From contig JAOHEK010000004.1 of the NCBI GenBank assembly GCA_028097405.1, positions 16,793 to 80,792 on the forward strand: 64,000 nt of DNA. The letters are read 5' to 3'. The notes beneath the pieces were generated by a model that saw nothing but the letters and a program-made list of their open reading frames with translations, made no database searches and was not told the DNA's origin. This stretch comes from Paracoccaceae bacterium (GTDB lineage Bacteria > Pseudomonadota > Alphaproteobacteria > Rhodobacterales > Rhodobacteraceae). Shown here one piece after another: positions 17,361 to 26,105 of this stretch. Every line of letters begins with the position of its first letter. The first letter of the stretch is position 1. The position numbers and the translations under genes are program-made.

Positions 17361-19523
17361 TCAGGCTCTCCTAAGCGGCTGCGACGGGCGGACGTGAAAC
17401 GACCGGAAGGTCTTCACGACAAGCTCGGCAAATTCCGGGTCATTGATGTGATGAGGCACGCGCACAAGCTGACGGTTGGCCGTGGCGCGCACGGTGTTTT
17501 CTAATGTGGTGAACAGGGCCTTGTTGGCTTCTGGATCCCAGAATGCATTGCCGGGCGCATCCAGTGCCGAAACACCGCCTTCGGGCAACAGAAATCGGAC
17601 AACACCGGTCATCTGGTTCAGCTTCTCGCCAATGAACTTGCCCATTGCGATGTTCTCTTCGGGCGTGGTGCGCATCAGCGTAATGTGCGGGTTATGCTCA
17701 TAGAGCAGCCGACCGCGGTATTTTTCGGGAACGGTTTCTGGCGCATGGAAATTCACCATGTCCAGCGCCCCGCAAGACCCGATGTAAGGGCGACCATCAG
17801 CGATCATTGCATCAAACCGGGTTTCGTCAGCGGCAAAGAAACCGCCCGCAACCATATCGCACACCTCGGTCGTGCTGATGTCGATAACCGCGCTTAACAT
17901 GCCGGACGACAACAGCTTCTCCATTGCGCGCCCGCCGGTGCCGGTGGCGTGGAACACCAGACAATCGTAATCTTCGTTCAACTGAGCCGAGACCTGTTGC
18001 ACGCAAGGCGTGGTCACACCAAACATTGTCAGTCCGACGGCAGGCTTGTCTTCAATCGGCTTCGCAGCCATTCGCCCGGCAACCATACCTGCAACGGCGT
18101 GCGCTGCATTGCTCAGCACGTCGCGCGTGATCGAGTTGATGCCCTGCACATCGGCAACCGAGTGCATCATCGTGATGTCTGAAGGCCCGACGTATTGTGA
18201 AACGTTGCCACTGGCGACGGTCGAAACGATCATTTTCGGCACGCCGACAGGCAATGCTCGGAAGGCAGGCGCAACAAGCGCCGTGCCCCCCGAACCGCCG
18301 GCCGCGATGACCCCAGCGACATCGCTCCGTTTCGCAATCCAACGTTCGAACGCAATCGTCATACCCGCGACGGCTGTGCCGCGATCACCGGTAAAGACAC
18401 CTGAAGATCCGCGCGGATGAAAACCCGCAACGGCGGCGGGCGTGATCTCGGCGCCCGAAGGTTTGCCGCTGGTCGACAGATCGACAAGAGCCACCCGCGT
18501 ACCGCGTTCTTTCAGAATGTCGGCCATGAACCGAAGCTCGTCGCCCTTGGTATCCAGCGTGCCGCAGACATAGACAGTGCCGTGGCGGTTCGCCTCGACA
18601 TTTGATGCCGTGACAGTCGCAGTGGGAGTATCCGCCACCGTCACGGTTCTTGCCGACTGTGCGATTACGCGAACCGGCACCTCGGGCGTCCACCGCGTTG
18701 GCACCACTGGGTTTGCCAGATAGATGCGCGCGCTGGTTGGCGTGGCGGACGCATCTTGTGCATTTTCCGAGGCCTGATCCGCGTCGTCGGGTGTGTCATC
18801 ATGGGCATGGCGACCCACACCCAAGAGCGCTTGTTGCAGATCGCGGTCACCGGCCAAAAGACCGGCATCCATCACGCGATTGACCTTACCGTTGACCATG
18901 ATGGCGACTTGCTCGGCCACCGAACATGCAACGCCAATGTTCTGCTCAATCACCAGAACGTCAATGTCACCTTCCTGACCCAACCGAACCAGCATTTCGG
19001 CCACTTGGTTGACAATCACGGGGGCCAGACCCTCGGTCGGCTCGTCCATCACCAACAATTTGGGGTTCAACAACAGCGCACGACCAATCGCCAGCATCTG
19101 CTGCTCGCCACCCGAAAGCTGAGCGCCACCATTGCTTTTGCGTTCGCCAAGACGCGGGAACACGCTGTAAATCCGCTCTGGTGTCCATGCCCCGCCTTTC
19201 GTGGCAACCAGCTTCAGGTGCTCGTCCACCGTCAGCGATTTCCACAACCGCCGCCCTTGCGGCACATAACCGATGCCCAGCCGCGCAATCTCGGCCGAAG
19301 TCCGGCCTGCAAGGTTCTGTCCATCAAAACTGATCGACCCCGACCGCGTCGGCTCTAGCCCCATGATGGCTTTGCACAGCGTCGTCTTGCCCATTCCGTT
19401 ACGGCCAACAACCGACAACACGCCAGACCCAAGCGTCAGGTTCACACCCTGCAACGCATGGGACTGCCCGTAAAAGACGTTCAGGTCACGAACCTCAAGG
19501 ATGGGGACGCCGCCTCTACTCAT
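17361..19523 (-). CDS. LivF-type ABC ATPase fused to Tm-1/UPF0261 domain
   Basis: A 720-residue fusion. Residues about 1-240 are a LivF-like ATPase with Walker A GRNGMGKTT (about 40), signature LSGGEQQ (about 136) and Walker B LLVMDEPTEGLAP (about 155-167). A linker with an acidic stretch (DDTPDDADQASENAQD) leads to a UPF0261/Tm-1 domain from about residue 313: VYVCGTLDTKGDELRFMADI, AAGGSGGTALVAPAFRALP and PLLPEGGVS-like FLLPEGGVSALD. The start at 19523 overlaps the LivG gene by 8 bases. Fusing an importer ATPase with a catabolic domain ties transport to metabolism; no stop or frameshift separates the domains. Confidence 0.87.
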   Translation of the reverse strand: MSRGGVPILEVRDLNVFYGQSHALQGVNLTLGSGVLSVVGRNGMGKTTLCKAIMGLEPTRSGSISFDGQNLAGRTSAEIARLGIGYVPQGRRLWKSLTVDEHLKLVATKGGAWTPERIYSVFPRLGERKSNGGAQLSGGEQQMLAIGRALLLNPKLLVMDEPTEGLAPVIVNQVAEMLVRLGQEGDIDVLVIEQNIGVACSVAEQVAIMVNGKVNRVMDAGLLAGDRDLQQALLGVGRHAHDDTPDDADQASENAQDASATPTSARIYLANPVVPTRWTPEVPVRVIAQSARTVTVADTPTATVTASNVEANRHGTVYVCGTLDTKGDELRFMADILKERGTRVALVDLSTSGKPSGAEITPAAVAGFHPRGSSGVFTGDRGTAVAGMTIAFERWIAKRSDVAGVIAAGGSGGTALVAPAFRALPVGVPKMIVSTVASGNVSQYVGPSDITMMHSVADVQGINSITRDVLSNAAHAVAGMVAGRMAAKPIEDKPAVGLTMFGVTTPCVQQVSAQLNEDYDCLVFHATGTGGRAMEKLLSSGMLSAVIDISTTEVCDMVAGGFFAADETRFDAMIADGRPYIGSCGALDMVNFHAPETVPEKYRGRLLYEHNPHITLMRTTPEENIAMGKFIGEKLNQMTGVVRFLLPEGGVSALDAPGNAFWDPEANKALFTTLENTVRATANRQLVRVPHHINDPEFAELVVKTFRSFHVRPSQPLRRA

Positions 19524-20313
19524 TGCCGCCCCCCAGATAAAGCGCTTGAACTTCCGGGTCATCTTCGATTTCGGCGGGCTTACCTTCTTTGAAGATGCGC
19601 CCGTTGTGCATCATCGTCACCATTTCCGAAACGCGCAAAGCCACGTCCATGTCGTGTTCGATGATAATGTAGCCGACATGGCTTGGCAGACCGGTCAGGA
19701 TATTGATCAGCTCGACCCGCTCCGTCGGTGACAGACCCGCCGCCGGTTCGTCGAACAGGATGAACCGCGGCGCGCCGGACAACGCCATCGCGATTTCTAA
19801 CTGCCGCTGCTGGCCGTAAGACAACTCGTTGACCGGCGTGTTGATCGCGTCTTGCAGGTTGACCGTTTCGACCAGTTCTTCGGTCGTCTGCGAAAGAGCA
19901 TCTCCCCGCCGGGGACGGATGAAGGAAAATCGCCCCCGTGAGACGCCCCGGCAGGCGAGATACACGTTTTCCCGGACGGTCAGCCCGGTGAATAAAAGCG
20001 AGATTTGGTACGTCCTGCGCAGCCCACGTCGAATGCGTTCTTGCGCCGGGAACACTGTAATGTCCTCGCCGAAAAACCGGATCGCGCCCGTCGTCGGTGG
20101 GAAGTCTCCGGTGATGCAATTAAATAGCGTCGTCTTGCCCGCGCCGTTCGATCCCAGAACCGCGCGCCGCTCGCCGGGGCGCACGGTCATATTGATGCCG
20201 CCAAGCGCCTCCAACGCCCCGAACTTCTTCGAGATATCGCGCAGCTCTAACGCATAGCCAGCACCGCCTTGGGCGGAATTATCGTTCCGTGTCATGACAG
20301 AGGCATCGGTCAT
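19516..20313 (-). CDS. livG: Branched-chain amino acid-type ABC transporter ATPase
   Basis: A 265-residue LivG-like ATPase: Walker A GSNGAGKTTLFNCITGDFPP, the LivG-typical RTYQISLLFTGLTVRENV, signature ELSYGQQRQLEIAMAL and Walker B FILFDEPAAGLSP, then IIIEHDMD. It energises import together with the LivF-Tm-1 fusion. ATG 20313 lies in an ATGA overlap with the LivM stop. Gene order H-M-G-F is standard for this transporter class. Confidence 0.92.
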   Translation of the reverse strand: MTDASVMTRNDNSAQGGAGYALELRDISKKFGALEALGGINMTVRPGERRAVLGSNGAGKTTLFNCITGDFPPTTGAIRFFGEDITVFPAQERIRRGLRRTYQISLLFTGLTVRENVYLACRGVSRGRFSFIRPRRGDALSQTTEELVETVNLQDAINTPVNELSYGQQRQLEIAMALSGAPRFILFDEPAAGLSPTERVELINILTGLPSHVGYIIIEHDMDVALRVSEMVTMMHNGRIFKEGKPAEIEDDPEVQALYLGGGNE

Positions 20314-21374
20314 AGCGGCCGCTCCCCCTTGTCTTCGCCAGTCAACGGATCCCTGTTGCGCGATGCCTTGAACTTGTCCCAAAGCCCCAAAAGGCCGTCT
20401 GGCGAAAAGAAGACAATTAGCAAAAAGCCAAGGCCGATCACCAACTGAAATCGCTCGCCCGCCATCCCCAGCGTTATTAAAAAGTCCTTGGCGAATGTTT
20501 CGAGCAGCACAAAGACAAAGGCCCCGATGAACGCCCCGATCGGATGACGAAGACCACCCACAACGGCGATGACCAGGATATCAATGGCCGCACCGATACT
20601 GACTGTACCCGGTGAAATCTGGCTAAGCTGCCACGTCGAAAGGATACCGCCTAGCCCGGCAATCACACCGGCAAAAGCATAGGCAGCCACCCGGTGCGCC
20701 GTCACGTTATAGCCAAGCGCTGCCATCCGACGCGGGTTGTCGCGAACCCCCTGCAAAGCCAGCCCGAAAGGTGCCTGACTGACATAAAGCACCACCGCAT
20801 AACAGACGACGGCCCAGAACAGAGTCAGGAAATAGAACGCATAATTACCCCGCCAATCCACACCAAACAATCGCGGCGGCTCAACCGAATTAAAGCCCTG
20901 AAAGCCGTTAAAAATATCGTAATTCTGTCGGGTGAAATAGAAGAAAGCGGCCGCAATCGCCAGCGTGATCATGATGGTGTAAATGCCCTCGGTCCGCACG
21001 GCCAACCAACCAATTGCGACCGAGAAAATCACCGTCAGGATCAGCGCCAGTGGGATCACCAACCACCACGGCCAGCCTTGGCTGATTTCGACAACCGCGC
21101 TGCTTCCAAAGACGGCAACCATGTAGCCAGCGAACCCGGCAAAAGCCATTTGCGCGAGGCTGACCATGCCCCCATAACCGCCCAAAAACATCAGGCTCAG
21201 GGCAATCATGCCCAAGATTAGCGCGCGCGAAAACACCTCGCCCAAGATAAACGGGCTGACGAAAGCAGGAGCAACCAGCAAGACCAAGCCCAACACCCAG
21301 TAGGCCGGCGGAACCCGGTCAAACCAATTGCCCGGTTGAGCAGGCAGTGTGTTGATTGAGGTTGCGTCCGCCAT
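20310..21374 (-). CDS. livM: Branched-chain amino acid-type ABC transporter permease (LivM)
   Basis: A 354-residue permease with about ten hydrophobic helices. Family landmarks are SLMFLGGYGGMVSLAQMAFAG (conserved first core segment), the EAA-like loop LQGVRDNPRRMAALGYNVTA and AFAGVIAGLGGILSTWQ. The C-terminus ends in a polar tail (ASRNRDPLTGEDKGERPL). It pairs with LivH in the inner membrane; the LivH stop codon directly abuts its start. Confidence 0.92.
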   Translation of the reverse strand: MADATSINTLPAQPGNWFDRVPPAYWVLGLVLLVAPAFVSPFILGEVFSRALILGMIALSLMFLGGYGGMVSLAQMAFAGFAGYMVAVFGSSAVVEISQGWPWWLVIPLALILTVIFSVAIGWLAVRTEGIYTIMITLAIAAAFFYFTRQNYDIFNGFQGFNSVEPPRLFGVDWRGNYAFYFLTLFWAVVCYAVVLYVSQAPFGLALQGVRDNPRRMAALGYNVTAHRVAAYAFAGVIAGLGGILSTWQLSQISPGTVSIGAAIDILVIAVVGGLRHPIGAFIGAFVFVLLETFAKDFLITLGMAGERFQLVIGLGFLLIVFFSPDGLLGLWDKFKASRNRDPLTGEDKGERPL

Positions 21375-22388
21375 CTATCCGCTTTGCCCCAATAGGCCCT
21401 GCGGACGGAAGGCCAGCACGACCACCATGATCAGAAAAGTCAGAACCACCGCATAGGTCGGGAAGTAAACCGAGCCAAACTGCTCGGCCAACCCGATCAG
21501 CAAAGCGCCAAGTGCTGCGCCGGGGATCGACCCCATCCCGCCAACGATCACAACCACAAGGCTTGCCAACAAAAACCGGATGTCCTCGCCCGGTGCAATC
21601 GACTGGAACGTACCACCAACCACACCCGCGATACCGGCAAGGCCCGCCCCGAAGGCAAAGACGCCGACAAAAACGATCTGAATGCGCGCACCTGTCGCCG
21701 ACAGCATATCGCGATCATCCACCCCCGCCCGGATCATCATCCCAATCCGCGTCTTGTTCAGTGCGAGCCACATAGCGACGCCCAAAACAACCGCCGCCAC
21801 AAAGATCACGATGCGAACGACCGGGTACTTCAGATACACCAGATCTCCGTTGCGCCTTTCTGCGGTGACAAAAAACGTCTCGACCGGGCCAGACAACCAA
21901 GAGGGCGGCGAGATGTTGATGAAATCACCGCCAAAGCCCCATAGCATCAAATCTGCCATAACAATGGAAATACCGATGGTGACCAGCGTCTGGCGCAAAT
22001 CCTCGCCTTCCATCCGGCGGAATACCAAAACCTGAAGAAGCACGCCGCAAATACCAACGACGACAAAGGCAACAGGAAACGCCAACAACCAGTAGCCGGT
22101 GATGTTCGCCGCATGAAAGCCGACATAGCCGCCCAGAAGATACAGCGTTCCGTGGGCAAGGTTCACGTTCCGCATCAACCCGAAAATCAGCGTGAAGCCA
22201 CTGGCGACCAAAAAGTACAAACCGCCAAGGGTGATGCCATTGAACAGCGCCGAAAGGAAAACCTTCTTACGCCCAATGACGTCAACCAAACCCGGAGGCC
22301 AGACAGCAAAGATCAGCCACAACAGGATCACCACAGCAATCGCGATGATCCCAGTCCAGATGGGATGCGCATTGGCGTACCGTCTCAT
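21375..22388 (-). CDS. livH: Branched-chain amino acid-type ABC transporter permease (LivH)
   Basis: A 337-residue permease, slightly longer than typical LivH because of an insert around SGPVETFFVTAERRNGD. GLMRNVNLAHGTLYLLGGYV, MIRAGVDDRDMLSATGARI and FAFGAGLAGIAGVVGG are the family hallmarks. It is the first gene of the H-M-G-F(Tm-1) run. A gap of about 150 bases separates it from the AraC gene and is the natural place for an operon promoter. Confidence 0.92.
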   Translation of the reverse strand: MRRYANAHPIWTGIIAIAVVILLWLIFAVWPPGLVDVIGRKKVFLSALFNGITLGGLYFLVASGFTLIFGLMRNVNLAHGTLYLLGGYVGFHAANITGYWLLAFPVAFVVVGICGVLLQVLVFRRMEGEDLRQTLVTIGISIVMADLMLWGFGGDFINISPPSWLSGPVETFFVTAERRNGDLVYLKYPVVRIVIFVAAVVLGVAMWLALNKTRIGMMIRAGVDDRDMLSATGARIQIVFVGVFAFGAGLAGIAGVVGGTFQSIAPGEDIRFLLASLVVVIVGGMGSIPGAALGALLIGLAEQFGSVYFPTYAVVLTFLIMVVVLAFRPQGLLGQSG

Positions 22389-22541
22389 GCAGTGATCCCA
22401 TCACAAAGGATGCGATCACGCCAAAAAGCGATTTCGGTCGACGTTGGCATTGAACCTCCCAAGGCCCGTTTGCGGGCTCGTCTTGAAGGTCATGCTATTG
22501 CGATGTGAAGTTTCAGGCGTACCTTAAAGTCTTCTGCGTTT

Positions 22542-23384
22542 TCACATCATCGGAAAAGCGCCATTCGAGACATGGGCGACCCTGCGGTATTCGCTAGGAG
22601 CAATGCCTACGTTCGACGAGAAAAACCGTGTGAAACTGGCCTGACTTGAAAAACCCAGATCAAATGCGATGTCAGTCACCGTCTTATCCGAGTTCAAAAG
22701 CTCTTCGATCGCGCGTTCAGATCTCAGCGTGTTCATATACACGTTCGGCGTGACGCCAGTGTATTGCTTGAACAGCTTAAAAAAGTGCGGACGTGACAAG
22801 CCGACGTTACGCGCCAGTTCTTCCATCTCCATGTCTTCGCCCACGCTTTCCTGAATCAACCGCAAGGAACGGCGCACCCGGTAATCGCTGAACCGATCAT
22901 AAATCTGGCCGCGATAATCGGTTTCCGATCCGGCCCAAGACAGGTCAAAACAGGCTTTCGTCAGAGCAAACAACAGCGAATCGAATTTCGCCTCGCCCTC
23001 GTGGTCTAGCAACAGACAGGTCAACCGGTTCAGGTGCCCTTTGATTTCCTCGTTCAAAGTCAGGTCTTCGCTTCCGAACTTCAGCGCGTATTCCGCCGAG
23101 GACGAATTCTCAAGGAACCACATCGGTTTGATGTAAAGAACCAGACAGATCTGAGGGTCTTCGCCAGCAGGGTGATAGCTGTGCGGTTCCCAAGGGCTAA
23201 CGGCAACGGCATGGTCGGCATCGACCTTGCAAGTACGTCCCCCGCTGACACATGTCGCGCTTGGGCCATCGACGTAAAATATCAGATGCCCCTCACGGTG
23301 TGCGTGCGTGATAATTTCTTTGTTCAGTCGGTACAAAGCGGCACGACCGAACTCTCCATGGCAGACAGCAATAGCCTGGCTCAT
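22542..23384 (-). CDS. AraC-family transcriptional regulator
   Basis: A 280-residue regulator. The N-terminal half is a cupin-like sensor domain (THAHREGHLIFYVDG, VSPWEPHSYHPAGE), and the C-terminal ~100 residues contain two helix-turn-helix units: MEELARNVGLSRPHFFKLFK with the family motif, then VTDIAFDLGFSSQASFTRFF. Located upstream of the liv genes and downstream of the aldehyde dehydrogenase on the same strand, it is the probable pathway-specific activator responding to the imported compound. The effector is unknown. Confidence 0.9.
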   Translation of the reverse strand: MSQAIAVCHGEFGRAALYRLNKEIITHAHREGHLIFYVDGPSATCVSGGRTCKVDADHAVAVSPWEPHSYHPAGEDPQICLVLYIKPMWFLENSSSAEYALKFGSEDLTLNEEIKGHLNRLTCLLLDHEGEAKFDSLLFALTKACFDLSWAGSETDYRGQIYDRFSDYRVRRSLRLIQESVGEDMEMEELARNVGLSRPHFFKLFKQYTGVTPNVYMNTLRSERAIEELLNSDKTVTDIAFDLGFSSQASFTRFFSSNVGIAPSEYRRVAHVSNGAFPMM

Positions 23385-23444
23385 TTCTCAGACCCTCCCC
23401 TGCCCTCGAAACCTCGGTTTGATTGCCTAAAATCTGATGTTTTG

Positions 23445-23467
23445 GTCAATCTATATGGCCAATTGAC
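23445..23467. promoter_or_regulatory. Possible operator: inverted repeat upstream of the AraC gene
   Basis: GTCAAT (23445-23450) and ATTGAC (23462-23467) form a perfect 6-bp inverted repeat with an 11-base spacer, 60-80 bases before the AraC start. It may be an autoregulatory site, but AraC proteins more often bind direct repeats, so this is only a candidate. Confidence 0.25.
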
Positions 23468-23559
23468 ACATATTTCCGTGATCCAAACAAGTCGCTTAGA
23501 TCAAGAATCATACCTTAGGTTACGCGTGCGAACTTCTGGTGATGAAGCTTTGCAGCACA

Positions 23560-24990
23560 TCAGGGTGCCGTATAGGCCGTTTTGACAGTCGTATAAAACT
23601 CTGCGGCATACCGGCCTTGTTCACGCGGTCCATAGCTTGATGCTTTCCGCCCACCGAAGGGCACATGATAGTCCACACCGGCCGTCGGCAAGTTGACCAT
23701 GACCATCCCCGCTTGCGCCATCCGCTTGAAATCCGACGCATATTTCAGGCTGGTCGTGCAAATTCCGGCGCTTAGTCCGAACACAACCGAATTCGCCTGT
23801 TCCAAAGCCGCATCATAGTCCCGAACCCGCATAACACTGGCCACGGGCCCAAAAACTTCCTCGCTATTGATCCGCATATCACCCGTGGTTTCGGTGATCA
23901 GCGCAGGCTGCAAAAAATATCCGTCAGTCTCGCGGCGTACCCTCTCGCCGCCAGAGCGTAAAACGCCACCCTGCCGCCGCGCGATCTCGATATAGTCCAT
24001 ATCCTGAGCCAATTGCGATTCGTCTACAACCGGCCCGATCTGGGTTTCCTCCTGCAAAGCATGACCAACGCGCAGGGCTGAAATCTGATCCGCCAAACGC
24101 CCCACAAACTGGTCGTGGATGCGTTCTGTCACAATAAACCGCGACGACGCCGTGCACCGTTGGCCGGTCGAGAAGAACGCACCATCCAGCGCACAATGCA
24201 CCGCAACATCCAGATCGGCATCGTCCAACACGACCAAGGGATTCTTACCCCCCATTTCCAGTTGAACTTTGCGCAGAAACGGTAGGCTGGCCGCCGCAAC
24301 ACGCTCACCCGTTGCCTGACTGCCGGTAAATGTGATCGCATCAATGCGCCGATCATCCAGCATCGCCTGCCCAACAACACGCCCCGGCCCCATGACAAGG
24401 TTCAGTACCCCCGGCGGCAAACCAGCGCGGTGCAAAATCTCGACCAAGGCCCAAGCTGATCCCGGCACTAGTTCGGCAGGTTTAAAAACCACCGTGTTGC
24501 CAAAACATAGCGCCGGTGCAATCTTCCACGCCGGTATCGCGATTGGGAAATTCCAAGGCGCAATGATCCCCACAACGCCGACCGGCTCGCGCGTCACCTC
24601 AACCCCAACACCCGGACGCACCGAAGCAAGAATATCGCCCGCCTGCCGCAAAGCCTCGCCTGCAAAGAACAAAAAAATATTCCCCGCCCGCGTCACTTCG
24701 CCAATGGCTTCGGGCAATACTTTGCCTTCTTCCCGCGCCAGCAATTCCCCAAGCTCGGCCTTACGCGCCAAAATTTCTATGCCCGCCGCCAACAAAATAT
24801 CGTGGCGCTGTTGCGGACCGCTCAAGGCCCATGGACCAGCCGCTTCGGTCGCCGCAGCAATCGCGGCTTCGGTCTCGGCGATCCCGGCCTGAGCATAGAC
24901 ATCAATGATATCGCTCGTGTCAGACGGGTTGATGTTGTCGACACCGTGCGACGTCGTCACATGGTTTCCACCAATGAACAGAGGCTTCAT
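23560..24990 (-). CDS. NAD(P)-dependent aldehyde dehydrogenase
   Basis: A 476-residue aldehyde dehydrogenase of normal length. PWNFPIAIPAWKIAPAL and FKPAELVPGSAW bind the cofactor, LEMGGKNP contains the general base Glu245, and GQRCTASSR contains the nucleophile Cys279. It resembles the semialdehyde/ketoglutarate-semialdehyde branch (GVEVTREPVGVVGIIAPWNF) but the substrate cannot be fixed. The start lies 3 bases after the Fe-ADH-like gene, so the two are co-transcribed; together they look like two consecutive redox steps, if the Fe-ADH partner is active. Confidence 0.92.
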   Translation of the reverse strand: MKPLFIGGNHVTTSHGVDNINPSDTSDIIDVYAQAGIAETEAAIAAATEAAGPWALSGPQQRHDILLAAGIEILARKAELGELLAREEGKVLPEAIGEVTRAGNIFLFFAGEALRQAGDILASVRPGVGVEVTREPVGVVGIIAPWNFPIAIPAWKIAPALCFGNTVVFKPAELVPGSAWALVEILHRAGLPPGVLNLVMGPGRVVGQAMLDDRRIDAITFTGSQATGERVAAASLPFLRKVQLEMGGKNPLVVLDDADLDVAVHCALDGAFFSTGQRCTASSRFIVTERIHDQFVGRLADQISALRVGHALQEETQIGPVVDESQLAQDMDYIEIARRQGGVLRSGGERVRRETDGYFLQPALITETTGDMRINSEEVFGPVASVMRVRDYDAALEQANSVVFGLSAGICTTSLKYASDFKRMAQAGMVMVNLPTAGVDYHVPFGGRKASSYGPREQGRYAAEFYTTVKTAYTAP

Positions 24991-24993
24991 GCG

Positions 24994-26016
24994 TCACGCA
25001 CCTTCATAAACTTCTTCAAGAACTGCCCGCGCCTGCAAAAACGTCAGCCCGGATTGACCAGCCACCGATTCAGCCGCCGGATCCAGCGCTTTGTGCGGAA
25101 CACCTATATCCGCCAATGTCCGCGGCATCTGCACATTTGACAGAATGCGCCGCGTGACCTCTGCCAAGGGCTCTTTGACGTCTGACAGAACCTTGCCCAA
25201 CACATCGGCTTTCTGATCATCAATGGCCCGATTCCGAAGAACACCCGGCAATACGAGCCGTGCAATGGCTGCCCGTTGCGCATTTGGTGCCTCGGTCATC
25301 ATGCTTTGTGTCATCGTCTGCGCCGGACCAACGCCTTTTTCCTGACTAAGAAACGCGTTCAACCCGGCGGCCATAACATCGCGGCACAGGTCCAACCCAA
25401 CTTTCTCACCAATCTTATGCAAACTGGTCAGACACCGACTTAACCCATCAAGCGCAATCCCATCCGCAGGCGGGTTATAGGTCGCCGAAAGATAAGCTTC
25501 GACACAGCGGATCAAGCTCATCATCGCCGCTTCCCGGCTTTCGCCCTCGCCTGCCCCCATAATGACGGTCGGGTCGCAAATGATCACCGAAGGCAGGCCC
25601 GCTTGTTTGCTTTCGATCTTGCGATGGCAGGGGTCCGGCAAGCCATCAATCGCAGGAATGCCGAACAAAACAGGGCGCATTCCGCTTGCCCGATCAATCG
25701 TGTACCGGATTTTCCGGCCAAATTCGATCGCTTTTGACGATCCAAACGCGATGATTGCGCCGGGTTGAACGGGCGTTTCGGCAATCTCAAAGGCCTGCTC
25801 GCGCAGGTTCGTCGTGTCACCGAACAGAACATGTTCTTGCGTCGTCCGGGACGGCAACCCGCCCAGAACGCGGTCCATCAGCTCGCTGTCCGTTTCATCC
25901 TTGTGAAACACAAGCAAAAAGCTCGAACCCTGGATGCGTTCAAGTTCGGAATAAAGTGCCTCTTCCAGAACGCCATCCGCAAAATGCACACGGCTTGGAT
26001 AAGTGATGAGCGTCAT
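24994..26016 (-). CDS. Iron-ADH/maleylacetate-reductase-fold protein lacking all metal ligands
   Basis: A 340-residue protein with the two-domain Fe-ADH fold pattern: ALYSELERIQ, IIAFGSSKAIEFGRKIR (the GGGS-type nucleotide loop), VIICDPTVIM and VEAYLSATYNPPADGIALDG. The metal positions are all changed: the Asp and first His in 'MDALAHCIEAY' become MMSLIRCVEAY, and the two later His positions fall on SMM and QRAAIARLVLP. It may be a pseudoenzyme, a metal-independent reductase, or a diverged lineage. ATG 26016 has GGGGAG nine bases upstream; a GTG at 26025 is the alternative. Confidence 0.75.
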   Translation of the reverse strand: MTLITYPSRVHFADGVLEEALYSELERIQGSSFLLVFHKDETDSELMDRVLGGLPSRTTQEHVLFGDTTNLREQAFEIAETPVQPGAIIAFGSSKAIEFGRKIRYTIDRASGMRPVLFGIPAIDGLPDPCHRKIESKQAGLPSVIICDPTVIMGAGEGESREAAMMSLIRCVEAYLSATYNPPADGIALDGLSRCLTSLHKIGEKVGLDLCRDVMAAGLNAFLSQEKGVGPAQTMTQSMMTEAPNAQRAAIARLVLPGVLRNRAIDDQKADVLGKVLSDVKEPLAEVTRRILSNVQMPRTLADIGVPHKALDPAAESVAGQSGLTFLQARAVLEEVYEGA

Positions 26017-26061
26017 GGCTCTCACTCCCCGGATCGAATGTTAAAAATCAAAGTGGTGAGA

Positions 26062-26089
26062 TCCGGGCGACTGCAAAAAGCCGCCCGGA
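26062..26089 (-). terminator. Hairpin downstream of the substrate-binding protein gene
   Basis: TCCGGGCG (26062-26069) and CGCCCGGA (26082-26089) form a perfect 8-bp stem with a 12-base loop, just after the SBP stop codon and before the Fe-ADH-like gene. The following minus-strand sequence has only short T stretches. It probably lowers read-through, so that the binding protein is made in excess over downstream enzymes. Confidence 0.5.
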
Positions 26090-26105
26090 CGATAGAATGT
26101 GTCGC

